Shown: positions 1 through 21,203 of the stretch, piece after piece | Layout of the letters: each line of letters starts with the position of its first letter | Numbering within the stretch: the stretch's first letter is position 1 | Source: Syngnathus acus | Taxonomy: Eukaryota > Chordata > Actinopteri > Syngnathiformes > Syngnathidae | NCBI RefSeq assembly: GCF_901709675.1 | Contig: NC_051088.1 | Location: 9,078,193-9,142,192 of the forward strand | DNA: 64,000 nt | Direction: 5' to 3' | Notes under the pieces: model-generated | What the model was told of the DNA's origin: nothing | The model's database searches: none | The model's input: only the letters and a program-made list of their open reading frames with translations | Translations under genes and position numbers: made by a program

Positions 1-631
1 TATTCCACTTTAGTGTCAGTTTTGGGCAAATTAGGCCTTGAGGGGACAAATATATTCTGCTTGCTAGTTAGGGTGATGAAATTGATGATTGATTTACGAC
101 ACACGCCTATAGCCATGCATAAGCACCTGCTGGCATTGCAATTAAGTAAAAGGTCAAAGTCGTGACGTGAAACATCAGCCTATGAGTTTCTTTTTTGCTC
201 TTATACTGATCTGAATTGTAAGGTAACATTACCAAGACATGCTAAAGGAGGCCATGTATTTGATTACAGCCAGAAATATGAATTACAACCCATTGTTTGT
301 CCAGGATGTTTCCACCTTGATGCTTCCAGACAGGGCGAGCTTTCAATTTGAAAGTGAAAACAGAACATGACAGGGTCAGAGGTTCTGAGATGAGACCCGG
401 CTCTTGGTTATTTCTCTCTTCCCGGTGCCATTGATATGCATTACAATGTCGCTTGGGGTTGCAACATATCAATCACAAAGGGACCACGCCTAAAACAGTA
501 CCTTACTTTATCATCTACCTCACTCTAAATGGGGACATGATTTACGTTTGGAGTGTCACAGACAGTGTATTGAAGGAGACATGAATACAGATGGAGACCA
601 TAAACCGAACTTGCCTCTTTTGATTTCTCAG
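1..631. other. Unassigned DNA, probably zgpat intron
   Basis: No coding exon is recognised here. The segment ends in a splice acceptor (AG at 630-631) directly before a zgpat exon, so it is most simply the intron upstream of that exon. The zinc-finger and most of the G-patch exons must lie to the left of the window. Confidence 0.5.
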
Positions 632-1628
632 GTTTAGGAAAAACGCAGGAGGGTCGAGTGGAGCCCGTCATGGCGGTGCTTGTACCTAAAGGCAAATCAT
701 TGGACCATTGTGCCGAATTAACCCTGAGACGCACTCAGAGCAAGACACAGGATGGCGTGAAAACGAGTCGGCCGAAGCGCCGGCGGAAGCCGAGGGAGGC
801 TAACGGAGAGCGCAAAACCGTCTTTGACTTTCTCAACCGCAAGCTCGGTGCCAAGGAGCGCGATGCGGACGGGGCGGCAACGGCCGCTGGCTCGTCCGCA
901 CTCACCGGGGTGGAGGCCTACAATGGGGGCAAGAGCACCAAGAGGAGCCTGAATGTGAAGTTGTTCCAGGTGGCCCAGAAGGTGGCCCAGACTGAAAAGG
1001 AGATCCAGAACCTGACCCAGTTGCTCAGCAGGCAGACCAGCAGGTCAGTATTACTGGTTTTTGGAAATTACCTTCAAGGAGGGTTTATGAATAACATTTC
1101 AGGGCATGTCAAAAGTTGGATTTGGCAGTTTTCAACTTTGGTACAAATTAGCCTTCCTCATCCTAAGATGTAATATAGTGGTACTTTGACTAAAGAGCGC
1201 TCCAAATTACAAGTGGACGCTCAATCCTTTTTATTATTTTTGTCTTGTCTATTTTCTACAAGTAAAAAATGTGACATCCCTAATCTAGATGTAATGCATC
1301 CCAGTTGTTGTGTTGAAGTGATGAGTCATTGGAATTCAGGGCTGTGGTAAAAGTGTAAATGAGATGCAGAGATTCAAGGTGAGACTCGGTGTATGCGGCC
1401 AACTCATTGGGGAGAGTGCAGCCCGGAATCCAGCCCCGTCTCTCTCCACATCCTAATCTGTTTGTTGTCTGTGTCATGAAAAAAAACAGGGACGCGTCCA
1501 GAGTGAAGCAGCTGGAACAGAAGTTGTCGGCCGCTCGTCGGCTGCTGGCCCAGCAGAAAGCCCAGGAGCTGTCCATCCAGAGAGAACAAAACAAGGCGGA
1601 CACACACAAGAAGATGACCGAGTTCTAA
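632..1628 (+). CDS. zgpat: ZGPAT C-terminal exons (zinc finger CCCH and G-patch protein), 5' truncated by the window edge
   Basis: ZGPAT is a nuclear CCCH zinc-finger/G-patch protein known as a transcriptional repressor and splicing regulator. Two exons are visible: 632-1043 and 1490-1628, TAA at 1626-1628. The first starts after an AG acceptor with two bases finishing a Gly codon and reads LGKTQEGRVEPVMAVLVPKG, the end of the G-patch. A basic linker (PKRRRKPRE), a VFDFLNRKL motif and a coiled-coil-like tail follow. The donor is GTCAGT at 1044; the junction splits an Arg codon (AG/G). Exon 2 reads DASRVKQLEQKL and ends KADTHKKMTEF, the family's characteristic C-terminus. The zinc finger and N-terminal domains are outside the window. 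The gene converges on chrna4. ATG codons inside exon 1 are not the real start because the frame is open through the acceptor. Confidence 0.92.
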
Positions 1629-2859
1629 GATCTTTTTTGTGAGACTTTTTGTAGTACCAAACACTCACACATACCAAACAACAAAAGGAGTGTTCATTTT
1701 TTGACTTGCTTTAAGTCACTGTTTGTTTGACTTTGGTCGGTACAGAAAGTATTCGATGCTCATTATTGTTTGTAATACATTTTTATTTCTGTCCACTAAA
1801 AATATCAGTTTAAAATTTTGCTCATGTTTTTTTTATTTCTCATTGCAAAGCAGCTCTGTCCTTTTGGTCTTCCCGATTATTATTATTATTATTTTTTTAA
1901 TCTGTTGGCATTACTCTACATGTTTCTAGCATTATGGTTCTCAGATTCAATTTTACAGTACAAATGCAATATTTTATAAATAATTCCTTACAAATTTTAG
2001 GGGCCTGTTCCTGCTGTAGCTGTAAAACTCAAATACATTTATAAATCCCGAGAAAGATTTGTGTTTGTCCACAAGGTTTCGTAGCATTCTTATAGTGGGT
2101 AAAAGGAGAAAGAATTTACCGTTCTGACTAATGTGCTCCGTTTTGGTAGCAAATTGTTATAATGTGCCCAGTTTTAAATGAAATATTAATAATAACTGAG
2201 GCCAAGTCTCTATTTAGCCAATCAAATTTGCGTGTCTCTAGGCTTTCAGTTCCACCGGATTTTTATGACAATTATTGGACATTATGTTTTTTAAAAGGTC
2301 ATTTCCTTCCTTCCCACTTATCTTGGCTTGCTCACCGTGCTCATTGAAATAACATTGACGTGACTACTAATGAAAAGCAAACATTGCTTTGTAATGCTCC
2401 AACAGTTGGAGCATAATTTAAAAAAAATATCTTGACAAAAATGAGGTGCCCTCTCCATCCTGCATGTTTCGGCTCTCTCTCAGTCTTTTAATACTCTGAA
2501 TTGTCCAATGTTTTGTTCTTAGTCTTTCTTGGGTGTTTAAGGTCATTCTGCTGAAAGACCCATGACCTATGACAGGAACCAAGCTTTCTGACACTGGAAA
2601 GCACATTTCACTCCAGAATCACTTGATCCTCTAGAGATTTCATGTATTTTCACATTCAAGACACTCTTCTACAGTGTGTTTTTTTTTTTGTGCCTAATTA
2701 TTGCAACTGCCAACCAAGCTCGTGTTTTGTCTACTGTCCAACAGACTTTCTCCCAGAAGCTTTGTGGCTTGACTGTGCTTTTGGACAAATTCCAGTCTTT
2801 TAGTTGTGGGGGTTTCTCCTATTTACAGAAGGGTACCAACAATGCTGTATGACCAATTC
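1629..2859. other. zgpat 3' UTR and AT-rich intergenic DNA
   Basis: The sequence after the zgpat stop is AT-rich with several T-rich runs. The first few hundred bases are presumably 3' UTR, but I could not fix a cleavage site. No coding exon, structured RNA or recognisable repeat is seen. Confidence 0.4.
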
Positions 2860-3130
2860 CTCTGATAGTGAAGCTTTCATTTATCTTTCGCCAAACTGGG
2901 TTGCTATAGTGGGCCTTAGCGAGGAATCTCAACGGCTGCTAGCAAATAATTAACAGGGAAATTGATTGAATTTATGACGGCCAACTAAACCCTACTTCAT
3001 CTATTTCAAAGACCACCTGCCCCCACTGCAGCCAAGGAAAGGTCGATATCATGGACATATGTAAGGCGGCAGCCAATTAGTTTCTCTATCTGGGGCCACA
3101 TGGACAGATGGGATTAGATTGTCATACCTT
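2860..3130. promoter_or_regulatory. Candidate conserved noncoding segment
   Basis: This is non-repetitive sequence of balanced composition in otherwise AT-rich DNA. It holds clustered motifs of the kind seen in vertebrate enhancers: AATAATTAAC, a CATATG E-box, CAGATGGG, and GGGATTAGATT, which contains the Otx/Crx core GGATTA. It lies between the convergent ends of zgpat and chrna4. The call rests on sequence texture alone and needs an alignment to other fish. Confidence 0.2.
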
Positions 3131-3954
3131 TACGACCACATACCTGTGGACGGGAACTAAAACCCACACTAAACCATGGTGTTTTTGACGTCAGTAATTC
3201 CAACATGACAAGGGTGATGATTTTGAGAAAAGTAGGCTGATGAGAATAGGTCAGGTTTTCACCCACCTGTGAAGGCTCACCAAGAGAATATCCTAAGAAG
3301 AGCACCGTTTGGGATCTGGAAAGACTTTGACAGACCATGGAAGGTGGCACACACACAGTGCGTCTCCATATAATGATATCCCAAGAGGGCTGGGCTCCAT
3401 GCACCATGCTTTAAGTCATTCATGAGGCTCATCTCTCCAAGCCAGATTGGACCGTCTGTGAGTGTGTCGGTATGCTCTGCACACCTTCTGCAGACATGCA
3501 CCTCGCATATGGATTGAGAGAGGCCATTAGGGAAGCCTTGGCCACCAATCAGTATTTATCGGGGCCTGGATTATGTGATTAAGGAGGTGTGATGGACCAA
3601 TTGATTTGGAGACCACCTTGACAGATGTTTCAACCTGAAATTCACCAGAAGCTGTTGAGCCAAAGGTGCTTGCACCAAAGGGTTAACCTATGAAAGTGTG
3701 TGACAAATTGAGCTGTCTAATTAAGCTCTAGATTGGCAGTAGTGCGAAGAAAAATACACACTGAAATGTATTTAAGCACGAAGATTGAAAGTATATACAT
3801 GACCTCTTTAGGCTACTTTACCACAATGAAATTGGAAACATACTGCCAAGAAAAAAGCACAAGAAAAATCACATATCTGCAACCTAAGTTCTGACAAAAT
3901 AATCAGAACTGAACTCAAAATAAATTCTGCATGAGGAAAACAAAACATCTATCC

Positions 3955-4440
3955 TTCCATTTTCTATGGTGCATATTCTTAAGGCCACAGCCTATCAAAG
4001 TTGACTTTGACCAGGTTACACCTTAGACATTCACAATTTCACGTTTTGATTCTTCAACTAACCTAACATCCTCTGCAGGGTTTATCTTAACGACTGTAGT
4101 TTTGGATTCTGGAAATTTCTATCATTTGGGGCGTGCCTCCAACTTGGAGCACAAATAGGCCGAAACCCAGGCAAGTGCTGTCCTACCTAGCCTTGTGCAT
4201 GAACTAAATGAGAAATGATTCTCGACTGGTTAAACAAAGGTTAAATACATAAGTCAATAAAAACACCTTCCAAGAAAGCCAAAACAGTCCATTGTTTGCC
4301 TTGAGATTGAAATGAATAAAAATAATCTTAAACAACCTCACACATATGTTTTTGGGGTGTGGGAAGTTGACCGGTGAAAACCCACACAAGCATTGAGAAA
4401 ACATGTAAACTTCACACAAAAGGCTGGAGCACAAATTTGA
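3955..4440 (-). mobile_element. Degenerate L2-like LINE/SINE 3' fragment
   Basis: Read on the minus strand, this contains decayed pieces of a very common fish retroposon. One is the segment with GTTTTCTC and CCCACA boxes (reverse complement at about 4345-4440). The other is the tail that normally reads GGGATAGGCT and ends AGAAAATGGATGGA (here altered, about 3955-4030). The order is right for one old insertion in minus orientation. Name and clade come from recall of fish repeats; a Dfam or Repbase search would settle them. Confidence 0.55.
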
Positions 4441-4506
4441 AGGCGAACCTTCAGAACTGCGAGACAGATGGGTTAGGGCCAAAGGGTTGTTTTGTTTGTT
4501 CATTAA

Positions 4507-5700
4507 GTGTAGTAGTACGGTTTCAAAGTGAAGTCACTAGGGTTAGGGTTTCATAGAAGGGTTTAAAACTAGGGTTAAGGTTTCAAACTAGGGTTAGGGT
4601 TTTGAAATAGGGTTTCAAATTAAAATTAGGGTTTCTAACTGGGGTTAGGGGGTTGGGTTAGGAGTTAGGTTGCGTTAGGGTTACTGTTAGGGTTGCGGTT
4701 AGGGGTTTGGGCTTGGGTTGGGGTTAAGTGTTCGGGTTATTGGTTAAGTGAGGTAGCACGGTTTCAAACTAAAGTCATCTTTCCAAACTACGGTTAGGGT
4801 TTTAAACTAGGATTTGGGTTTCTTAGTACGGTTTAAAAATAGGGTTAGAGGGTTTAGGGTTAGGGCTAGGAGTTAGGTCTAGGGCTAGGGTTAGGGTTAT
4901 TGGTTGAGTGTCCTAGTACAGTTTCAAAGTAAAGTCAGATTTTTATCCTAGGTTTGGGTTTCATAGTGTTTAAAACTAGGGTTAAAGTTTCAAACTAGGG
5001 TTCATGTTTCAAAATAGGGTTTCAAATTAAAGTTAGGGTTAGTTAGCTATGTTAGGAATTGGGGTTAAGTTTGGGGGTTAGAATTAGGGCTTAGCGTTAG
5101 GGTTTAGGTTATTTGTTATGTGCTGTAGTACAGTTTCAAACTAAAATCAGCTTTTCAAACTACGATTCAAACTGGGTTTAGGGTTTTAAAATGGTCCCAA
5201 ACTAGGGTTTGGTTTTCAAAGAAGGGTTTAAACTAAGTTGATGGTTTTAAACAGAGGCATAGCCAGGAATTTTTCCAGTAGGGGCGCACGCCCACAGGAA
5301 AAAAAATCGAACATCACCCACGCCGTTCGCTGATCGCTAAAATAACGTCCGGGAGGCAAACGGTGAATGGATAACATCGCGCACATAGAATAGCGCAAGC
5401 ACATTCGCGCAAGACCGAAAGAAAAAAACGGCATGAAAATGAAGAATCGAAAAAGCTCGATTTTTTTTTTTTTTTTTTTTTCAACCGGGGCGCAGGGAGT
5501 CCTAACCGGGGCGCCGCCCCGGCTCGCCCCGGCTCGCCCCGGCTTGGCTACGCCTCTGGTTTTAAATTTGGGTTTGGGTTTCAAATTTGGGTTTCAAATT
5601 ACAGTTCAGGTTTCAAAGTAGGGTTTTAAGCTTCAAACTATGGTTAAGGTTTCACAATAAGGTTTCAAAGAAGGTTTAGGGTTTCAAACTCAGCAAAGTA
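4507..5700 (+). repeat. Degenerate interstitial telomere-like (TTAGGG-derived) array with higher-order units
   Basis: GGGTTAGGGTT and GGGTTTCAAACTAGGG variants fill about 1.2 kb, all G-rich on the plus strand. A conserved block of the form GTAGTACRGTTTCAAA followed by RTAAARTCA recurs at 4507, 4748, 4908 and 5120, spaced 241, 160 and 212 bp apart. The array is therefore organised in longer units and is not a pure microsatellite. A hAT-like element interrupts it at 5252-5558, and the array resumes on the other side. It is either a decayed interstitial telomeric sequence or a minisatellite that resembles one. Confidence 0.75.
5252..5558. mobile_element. 307-bp nonautonomous hAT-type transposon with perfect 8-bp target duplication
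   Basis: The ends are inverted: CAGAGGCATAGCCAGG on the left, and the right end reverse-complements to CAGAGGCGTAGCCAAG. Both sides carry the identical octamer GTTTTAAA (5244-5251 and 5559-5566), the 8-bp target duplication typical of hAT elements. The inside has a T22-like run near 5460 and a GC-rich stretch with repeated GGCTCGCCCC, unlike the host array. No transposase is encoded. The perfect duplication and nearly intact ends suggest a fairly recent insertion. Confidence 0.85.
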
Positions 5701-5709
5701 GGGCTTCAA

Positions 5710-8662
5710 AATAGTGTGTCTGACTGGGCGTAGTAGCAATAATGCTTATAGGGGCACTTTCAATTTATTCATTTAGTTCCTTTGGTAGTCTTGTTAACTA
5801 CAGATGCTTTTTAATAGTATCTCAGGCTATCGTTAGGCCTACTGTAAATTATGTGCCAAAATCAATTAGGCATGTGCTGAAATCAATAAAGAACTGTGCA
5901 GTGGGGTGAGTATCTCACCTTGTTAAATGCCGTGTTTCCATATTTTTTTCTTAATTGCCATTGTCACCTGTCTGTATTTTCAGAAAAATAATCAATAGAT
6001 TCTCTGCTGAGCCAGTGGAAATACAATACAATAGTTGGCTGGCTAAGGACAGAGGGAAGGTCATCATGGCGGGCGTTCAAGTGTAAACGTCCCATGCTGT
6101 TAAATAGAAACTGTTTCGAGGGAGAGGGTCACGTGAGAGAACAGCATGCTGATGTGTGTACTGGGAATAGAATAAAGAGACAAAGCCTTCGAAGATTTAG
6201 AGTTAAAAAATGTCATGTTTTTGGGATGAAAACTATTAACATTCTCGTAATATTGTACACCCGAAAATATGTGTGATGTGATTTCACAAAATCAGCCATA
6301 TGTCGTGCTAACTGAAAGTCTGAACTGAAGTGACTGTGTTTTTTTACGTTTTGAAGCTAATCTGATTAAAAATGCATTTCTAAAATTTATTAGGAGGGCT
6401 TTGTGACGCAGTGGCAAGCATCATTGCCTCGCTCTAGCCATGTATCTCACAGGGATGGCGAGGGAGAGAGGCAGTGAGAAAGACCGTAACTTTGTGACTT
6501 GCTGTCACAGAGCAAAAGACAGACAGACGACTTTCCTCGATTCTATGTTGCAGTAGTTAAATCTTGACAAATGCATAAACTTTCTATCCCTATCTAGTGT
6601 CGGCTGAGGCGGCACGCTACGGAATTAACTGCAGGAGCGATTCCTTTTTCTTTTAAAAAAAAAACGTCACTACTTTGGATAACCTTTCTACCTTGAAAAG
6701 CAGCAGCTCCAAGCTATTAAGACCCTCATTAACACAATTTGAAAGAATTAGGCTATTTTTCTTCCAGATGGCATCACTGTAGCTTGGAAATAACAGAAAC
6801 TTGTCCACATCAATCTTTCAACCATTAATATGTCTTGAGGTGCTTACTGTATAGTGTCCAAATGCGGTTCTCAACGTCTCCCTCGTCCAATAGACCCGAT
6901 TGAAATGACCAGGATCACTCTCGGGCTCCTTCAGAACTTGCTAATCAGCTGATTTCCTACATACATGTGCTTGTGCTCGCCTGCTATTCAATGTGCTTCC
7001 TCCCACCTGTGTCTTGTCTGTCCTGATGTTTATAACCTCATGTCCTATTCTGTCTCATCACCATCTCATTGGGAATTACTGCCACATTCTAGCAGTTGTT
7101 CTCCTTCTGTTGACTCAGCTAAGCTCTGACCTTGATTGTTTTTAGACCTTGGCTTTTTAGTCTCACGTACTTGATACCTTTCTTTGTATTCGCTGACCGG
7201 TAACCCTTGTAGTGAAACCAATATGTTTATTCAATAGTGCGATTTTGTCGTTCCTATTCGCCTTGAGTCTCCCATTTATGTGACGTCTTACCTCTTGAAA
7301 TGACAGAAAGCGCTGCTGTTTTTGTACAAAAGCACTGACTGGAACAGAATTTCACTGACATAAATGACTCAAGTGAACCGTATCACTTTAGTGAATGTCT
7401 CAGGGTAACCTGAGTCCATAAAATGAAGTGACTTCACCATCGCCAGGACAGAAAGCTTACAGTATGAGTGGATTCATATCCATGGAGGACAAACACAAGT
7501 ATTTTTTTGTTAGATTTATAATTATGCACTTGTGAGAGGAATTGATTATTCATTATAAGAGCAGGTACTGGTGTCATGTTTTAAGTGGTTGGTATACAAA
7601 TACCTTTTCTTAAATTTTGAAAGAGGATTATCAGCAGCGTTCATGCATTCATACCTTATTTAAAAAACTTAGCCTTCAAAAAATCTAAGAAAGAAAAAGA
7701 AAAGTGGTGACATTTGTCTGACAAGGGAGACTTTTAGTGATGGAAATCCACAATCCTGAATGACTGCCGCTGTGCTAATGGTTCTGCAAGGTTGCACAGC
7801 GCTGCTTTTGTGTTTTGATTTTTATCACCCGGATATCGTGACACATTCGCTTATCTTGCCATACTGGCAGTGCCAGCCTGGCACAAAAGGTTTAAAGAGG
7901 AATATGTTAAAAGTGTTTTCATGATATCGGCTTGTTGACTCATCTGATCTTATTTTCAAATATTTGCATCAGCTAAAGGAAAGCCTGAAATTTTATAGGC
8001 TAATCCAGATCCCTCATAAATGTTGTTAATGATTCACTTTTAAATTATAGTTCTTTAGACAAAAGAAAAATATTTAAATAACTCACAAACTCTGATAAGA
8101 AGGTTAACTGACTGTGATCTTATCATCAGAATTGTGGGGCTTTTTAATTATAAGAGTATCTGAAAATTAATCAGTTTTGTAATAATACTTTATGGCGGGT
8201 GGCCTTTTGACGAATGCTTAATGCTAAAATATTTTTGGATTCATTAATGTCTCCCATTTAACCTTGTGCAAAAATCTGCATCATTTTGAGGTTGCCATTA
8301 CTCACCGCTATCCTGTGCTGTGGGGTATGCCAATACAAAAATGGCTTTCATTACCTTCACAACTTGGGGCTCAGCTAGAGAGTGGCAACTTGGTGAGTCC
8401 AGTGTGTAAAAAACAAGGGCACTTGAGTTCCTATAAAGAAATCAAAAACCCGGGATTATGTTTTTTTTCTAGTTTCAATCCTCGAGGAGCTCTTACTTAG
8501 CATCACCAAGCCGCCAATTTGTGTGCTCATCCATGTGTGTGGAGCATCCAGAGATTTGAACGCCACTCACGGTATATTAGTGGTGGGACTTGTATTTGTC
8601 GACTGTGTGTGGGAATTTACCTGACTCATCTTAACACCACCACTGACTCTCCTGTCGTAATG
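5710..8662. other. Intergenic DNA, no gene recognised
   Basis: I see no coding exon, RNA gene or clear repeat. Composition is AT-rich with short A/T runs. Small open frames here show no family similarity that I recognise. Confidence 0.45.
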
Positions 8663-8670
8663 CTGTAGAC

Positions 8671-8978
8671 CACAGGTGTCAAACTCAAGGCCCGGGGGCC
8701 AGATTCGGCCCGCCACATCATTTTATGTGGCCCGCGAAGACAATTGTGCATCAAATTCGTGTGTCATTACTAGAATTGCAAATTATCTTCACTTTTATTA
8801 TCTTTTTTTTTTTAGAAATATTTGACCAGTTTTTACTCATCTGATTTGAAAACGAGTTTGTTTTGTAGCTTTTACTGTATATATTTATAAATTTATTTGG
8901 GTTGACAGTCCTAATGGCCCTCCGAAAGAAGCTATGACTACAATGCGGCCCGCGAAAGAAAAGAGTTTGACACCCCTG
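8671..8978. mobile_element. 308-bp hAT-type nonautonomous element, GTGTCAAACTC family, intact ends
   Basis: The left end is CACAGGTGTCAAACTC and the right end reads GAGTTTGACACCCCTG, forming terminal inverted repeats. Perfect 8-bp duplications CTGTAGAC flank it (8663-8670 and 8979-8986). Internal GGCCCGCCACAT and TGCGGCCCGCGAAAG segments recur in three other copies in this window (37091-37456, 38645-38757, 41724-42006). It encodes no transposase and must have been moved by a related autonomous hAT. Confidence 0.85.
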
Positions 8979-9059
8979 CTGTAGACACAATTGTACCAAC
9001 CAATATAACTGTGCCATGGACATAATCTAGAACACCTCTGAATCAATATTTATCTAATG

Positions 9060-9340
9060 ACATGGCAAAGAAGAAATAAATAAATGGGCTTCATCATCTC
9101 AGCTCTCCTGGCACTGAACATGGGAATACATCAAGGCTCTTTTCTGAGCCCTCTACTGTATTCCATATACACCCACGATTGTGTCCACACATTATTCTAC
9201 CCCAGTGGTCAAGTTTGCTGATGACACAACTGTGCTTGTCTTACTCACTGATGGGGATGAGAGACATGGCATGGAAGACTGAGGAGAACATCTACATCCT
9301 CAGATCCACCAACCACCAGGCTGTTGGACTTGAGCCATAT
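9060..9340 (+). pseudogene. Frameshifted LINE reverse-transcriptase fragment
   Basis: One frame reads MGIHQGSFLSPLLYSIYTHD, matching the (G)VPQGSxLSPLLFxLYTHD motif of fish non-LTR reverse transcriptases. A second frame then continues VKFADDTTVLVLLTDGDE, which contains the FADD catalytic motif. A frameshift near 9205 separates the two, and a TGA follows the second. It is a short dead piece of a LINE (Rex1/Babar- or L2-like by motif). The assignment to reverse transcriptase is firm; the clade is not. Confidence 0.8.
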
Positions 9341-10283
9341 TTAATCATACATATTTAGTAGTGTTTGATGTTTTTAATGTTGCAGTTACACTACTTTTGC
9401 ATTTTCGTACAAATATCCCAAATCTGCTTTGAAATTGAAAAATAATTCTTAGTAAGCTCTTTTTTTGAGCTGTTTGGAAATGCTTTCAGGTGTTGAGCTT
9501 TGGGTTGTGTAGCATCAATACAACATTTCCAAGAATCCACTTGCTAAATACATTTTCTGTTTAATTCCCTTTCATTGAGTGTTTTCTATAAATCTATAAA
9601 CAATCCATCAAGACTTTATATTATCGGCCCAACATTCCAGTCACAAGCCATGGGTTTGCAATGTACGGAGTGTTCTTTGTGATGGTTTATGAATACCACA
9701 TTTTGTCCTCATCGCCAGACAGATTTATAATTGTAAAAATCTTGATAAACTGTCAGCCAGTGTGGCCTTTTGCTGACTTTTGTCAGCTTTTCTTCACATT
9801 CTAAATCTCAAAATTGCCCTTCAATAATTCTTTTATGCAATGTTTTCATACTGTGTAAGTTCAGAGTGAAATGATAACTGTGTTCACTGTTGTAATATTG
9901 TGGAATGTGAAGAAAAAATATCACCCATTTTTGTATTTCATCACATCTTCCGTAGACTAGTACAACATTCCTCCTTATTTACCGCAAGGTCTATGATAAG
10001 TCAAATTGTTATTATTAGTGGAATGCTTTACTGTGCGAAGCAAAACACGATGATACGGGTAGTACAGCAAATCACTTTATTTTGTTACGTTTTTAACTTA
10101 AATTTTAATAAAAGGTGGTGCTGGTTTGGACAATTCTGCAGCGTTAAGGATGTTTCACTTTTTGTGCAATTCAATAAATTTCCTTGATTTACTATGGGGA
10201 AAACTTGTGAATGAATGAACATTCCAAATACTTTTAAAAAGGATGGCAAGCACCCGTCGGAATGTTCTGAACAACTGTTTCCA
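9341..10283. other. Intergenic DNA, no gene recognised
   Basis: AT-rich sequence with no coding exon, RNA gene or clear repeat that I recognise. A 95-residue open frame at 9900-10187 has no recognisable domain. Confidence 0.4.
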
Positions 10284-10357
10284 TGCTGGTGTTGTACTGA
10301 ATGAATAAAATGACACTACCTGCTGGTGTTGTACTGAATGAATAAAATGACACTACC
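10284..10357. repeat. Two perfect tandem copies of a 37-bp unit
   Basis: The 37-bp unit beginning TGCTGGTGTTGTACTGAA occurs twice, identically and back to back (10284-10320, 10321-10357). Each copy contains ATGAATAAAATGACAC. The identity points to a recent duplication. It lies about 460 bp beyond the chrna4 stop codon. Confidence 0.9.
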
Positions 10358-10814
10358 TACCCCCAAAATTCTTAATTCACGCTTACGTATTGATTATCAT
10401 ACCCATCCGTAATTGCAAGAGATGCCACTATTTACTTTGATTTCTCACTGAATAATGCACATATCGTGTTGACAAATTCTGGCAGATACAAGGAAGTGTG
10501 CATCTAGGAAGGCGATTGAAATTAGTATTGTTCAACCTTGGTGGAGGTCTGTTCCCTACTGAGTGACATTCTGGTTACATAGGCGTTATTTAGAGATGCA
10601 AAGCTCAATGTCAAAACGGAGAAGTGAAAAGGGATGCTTTCACAGCCCCATAAATTATTTACTGTGCTCCTAGGAACTGTTGATAGACTTCCCTCCTTTA
10701 TGTTAATCTGGGACAAAACACTTGAAGCTCCTTTGCAAAAAGAAAAAGAAGAAAATAAATAAAATACAAAAACAAGTTAAATAACGTTCTTCTCTTTCCT
10801 TGGGCCAGTAGATT

Positions 10815-20451
<9,637 letters not shown>

Positions 20452-20699
20452 AGAAACAGTGCGGTCTTGCTTCAGATGATCTTATTAAAGAGCCAAATTT
20501 TGAATGAGTCAATGTCAGCCTGGTGCTGCTCCGCCTCATCCATCTGGCCGCTCCTGTCACTCTGCTGTCCACTTTGAGTTGAGACAGACGGACGCCTGCC
20601 TGCCTGGATTCAACACGAGCAAGGTGCCTCCTCGCTCTGGTGAAATCCTCGGATCACATGAGTTCCCTTCCCTGCCCCTGTATATGGATGAGTTGACTC

Positions 20700-20775
20700 C
20701 CTCACTCCACTCACTCATCTCTCAGCCTCCTCCCTCCTTCCCTCCCTCTCTCTCTTTCTCTCCCTCCCTCACTTG
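20700..20775. repeat. Polypyrimidine/polypurine tract upstream of chrna4
   Basis: CT-rich on the plus strand (CTCCCTCCTTCCCTCCCTCT and similar), hence GA-rich with GGGAGGGAG boxes on the chrna4 sense strand. It lies about 250-320 bp upstream of the first ATG. Such tracts can bind Sp/KLF or MAZ-type factors in TATA-less promoters; that role is inference. Confidence 0.5.
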
Positions 20776-21150
20776 AGCTTCGAACAGTTCTCTAAGTATG
20801 TACAATGGATTTACCGAGTGTGAACAGAATTCATTCGACTCTTGTTATGAAATATTTTCCCCCCCTTTGGAAATAATGCTTTTGCTGGTTCAGATCGTGA
20901 TGAAAACTGAGTAAATTCTTGTTTTGAGTGCAAGTTTGCCTTCCTCAAAAAATCTAATTTTAATTCACTTAAATAGCACTTGATTTGAATAAACTATTTT
21001 CTCCAGGCACTTTTCCTTGGAGTATGAAAAAAAACATTTACTTTGTTGTTGTTCCATATACAGCAAGTACATATGTCAAAACACGATCACTGAAGCATGT
21101 TATAGGTATGATATTAAGTCATCATCTATGAAAAATGTGGATACGTCTCT

Positions 21151-21152
21151 CA

Positions 21153-21201
<49 letters not shown>

Positions 21202-21203
21202 AC
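21151..21203. repeat. (CACG)n/(CA)n microsatellite
   Basis: About five CACG tetramers run directly into about fifteen CA dinucleotides with one CT interruption. The compound structure suggests that CACG units arose from, or decayed into, the CA run. Confidence 0.95.
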
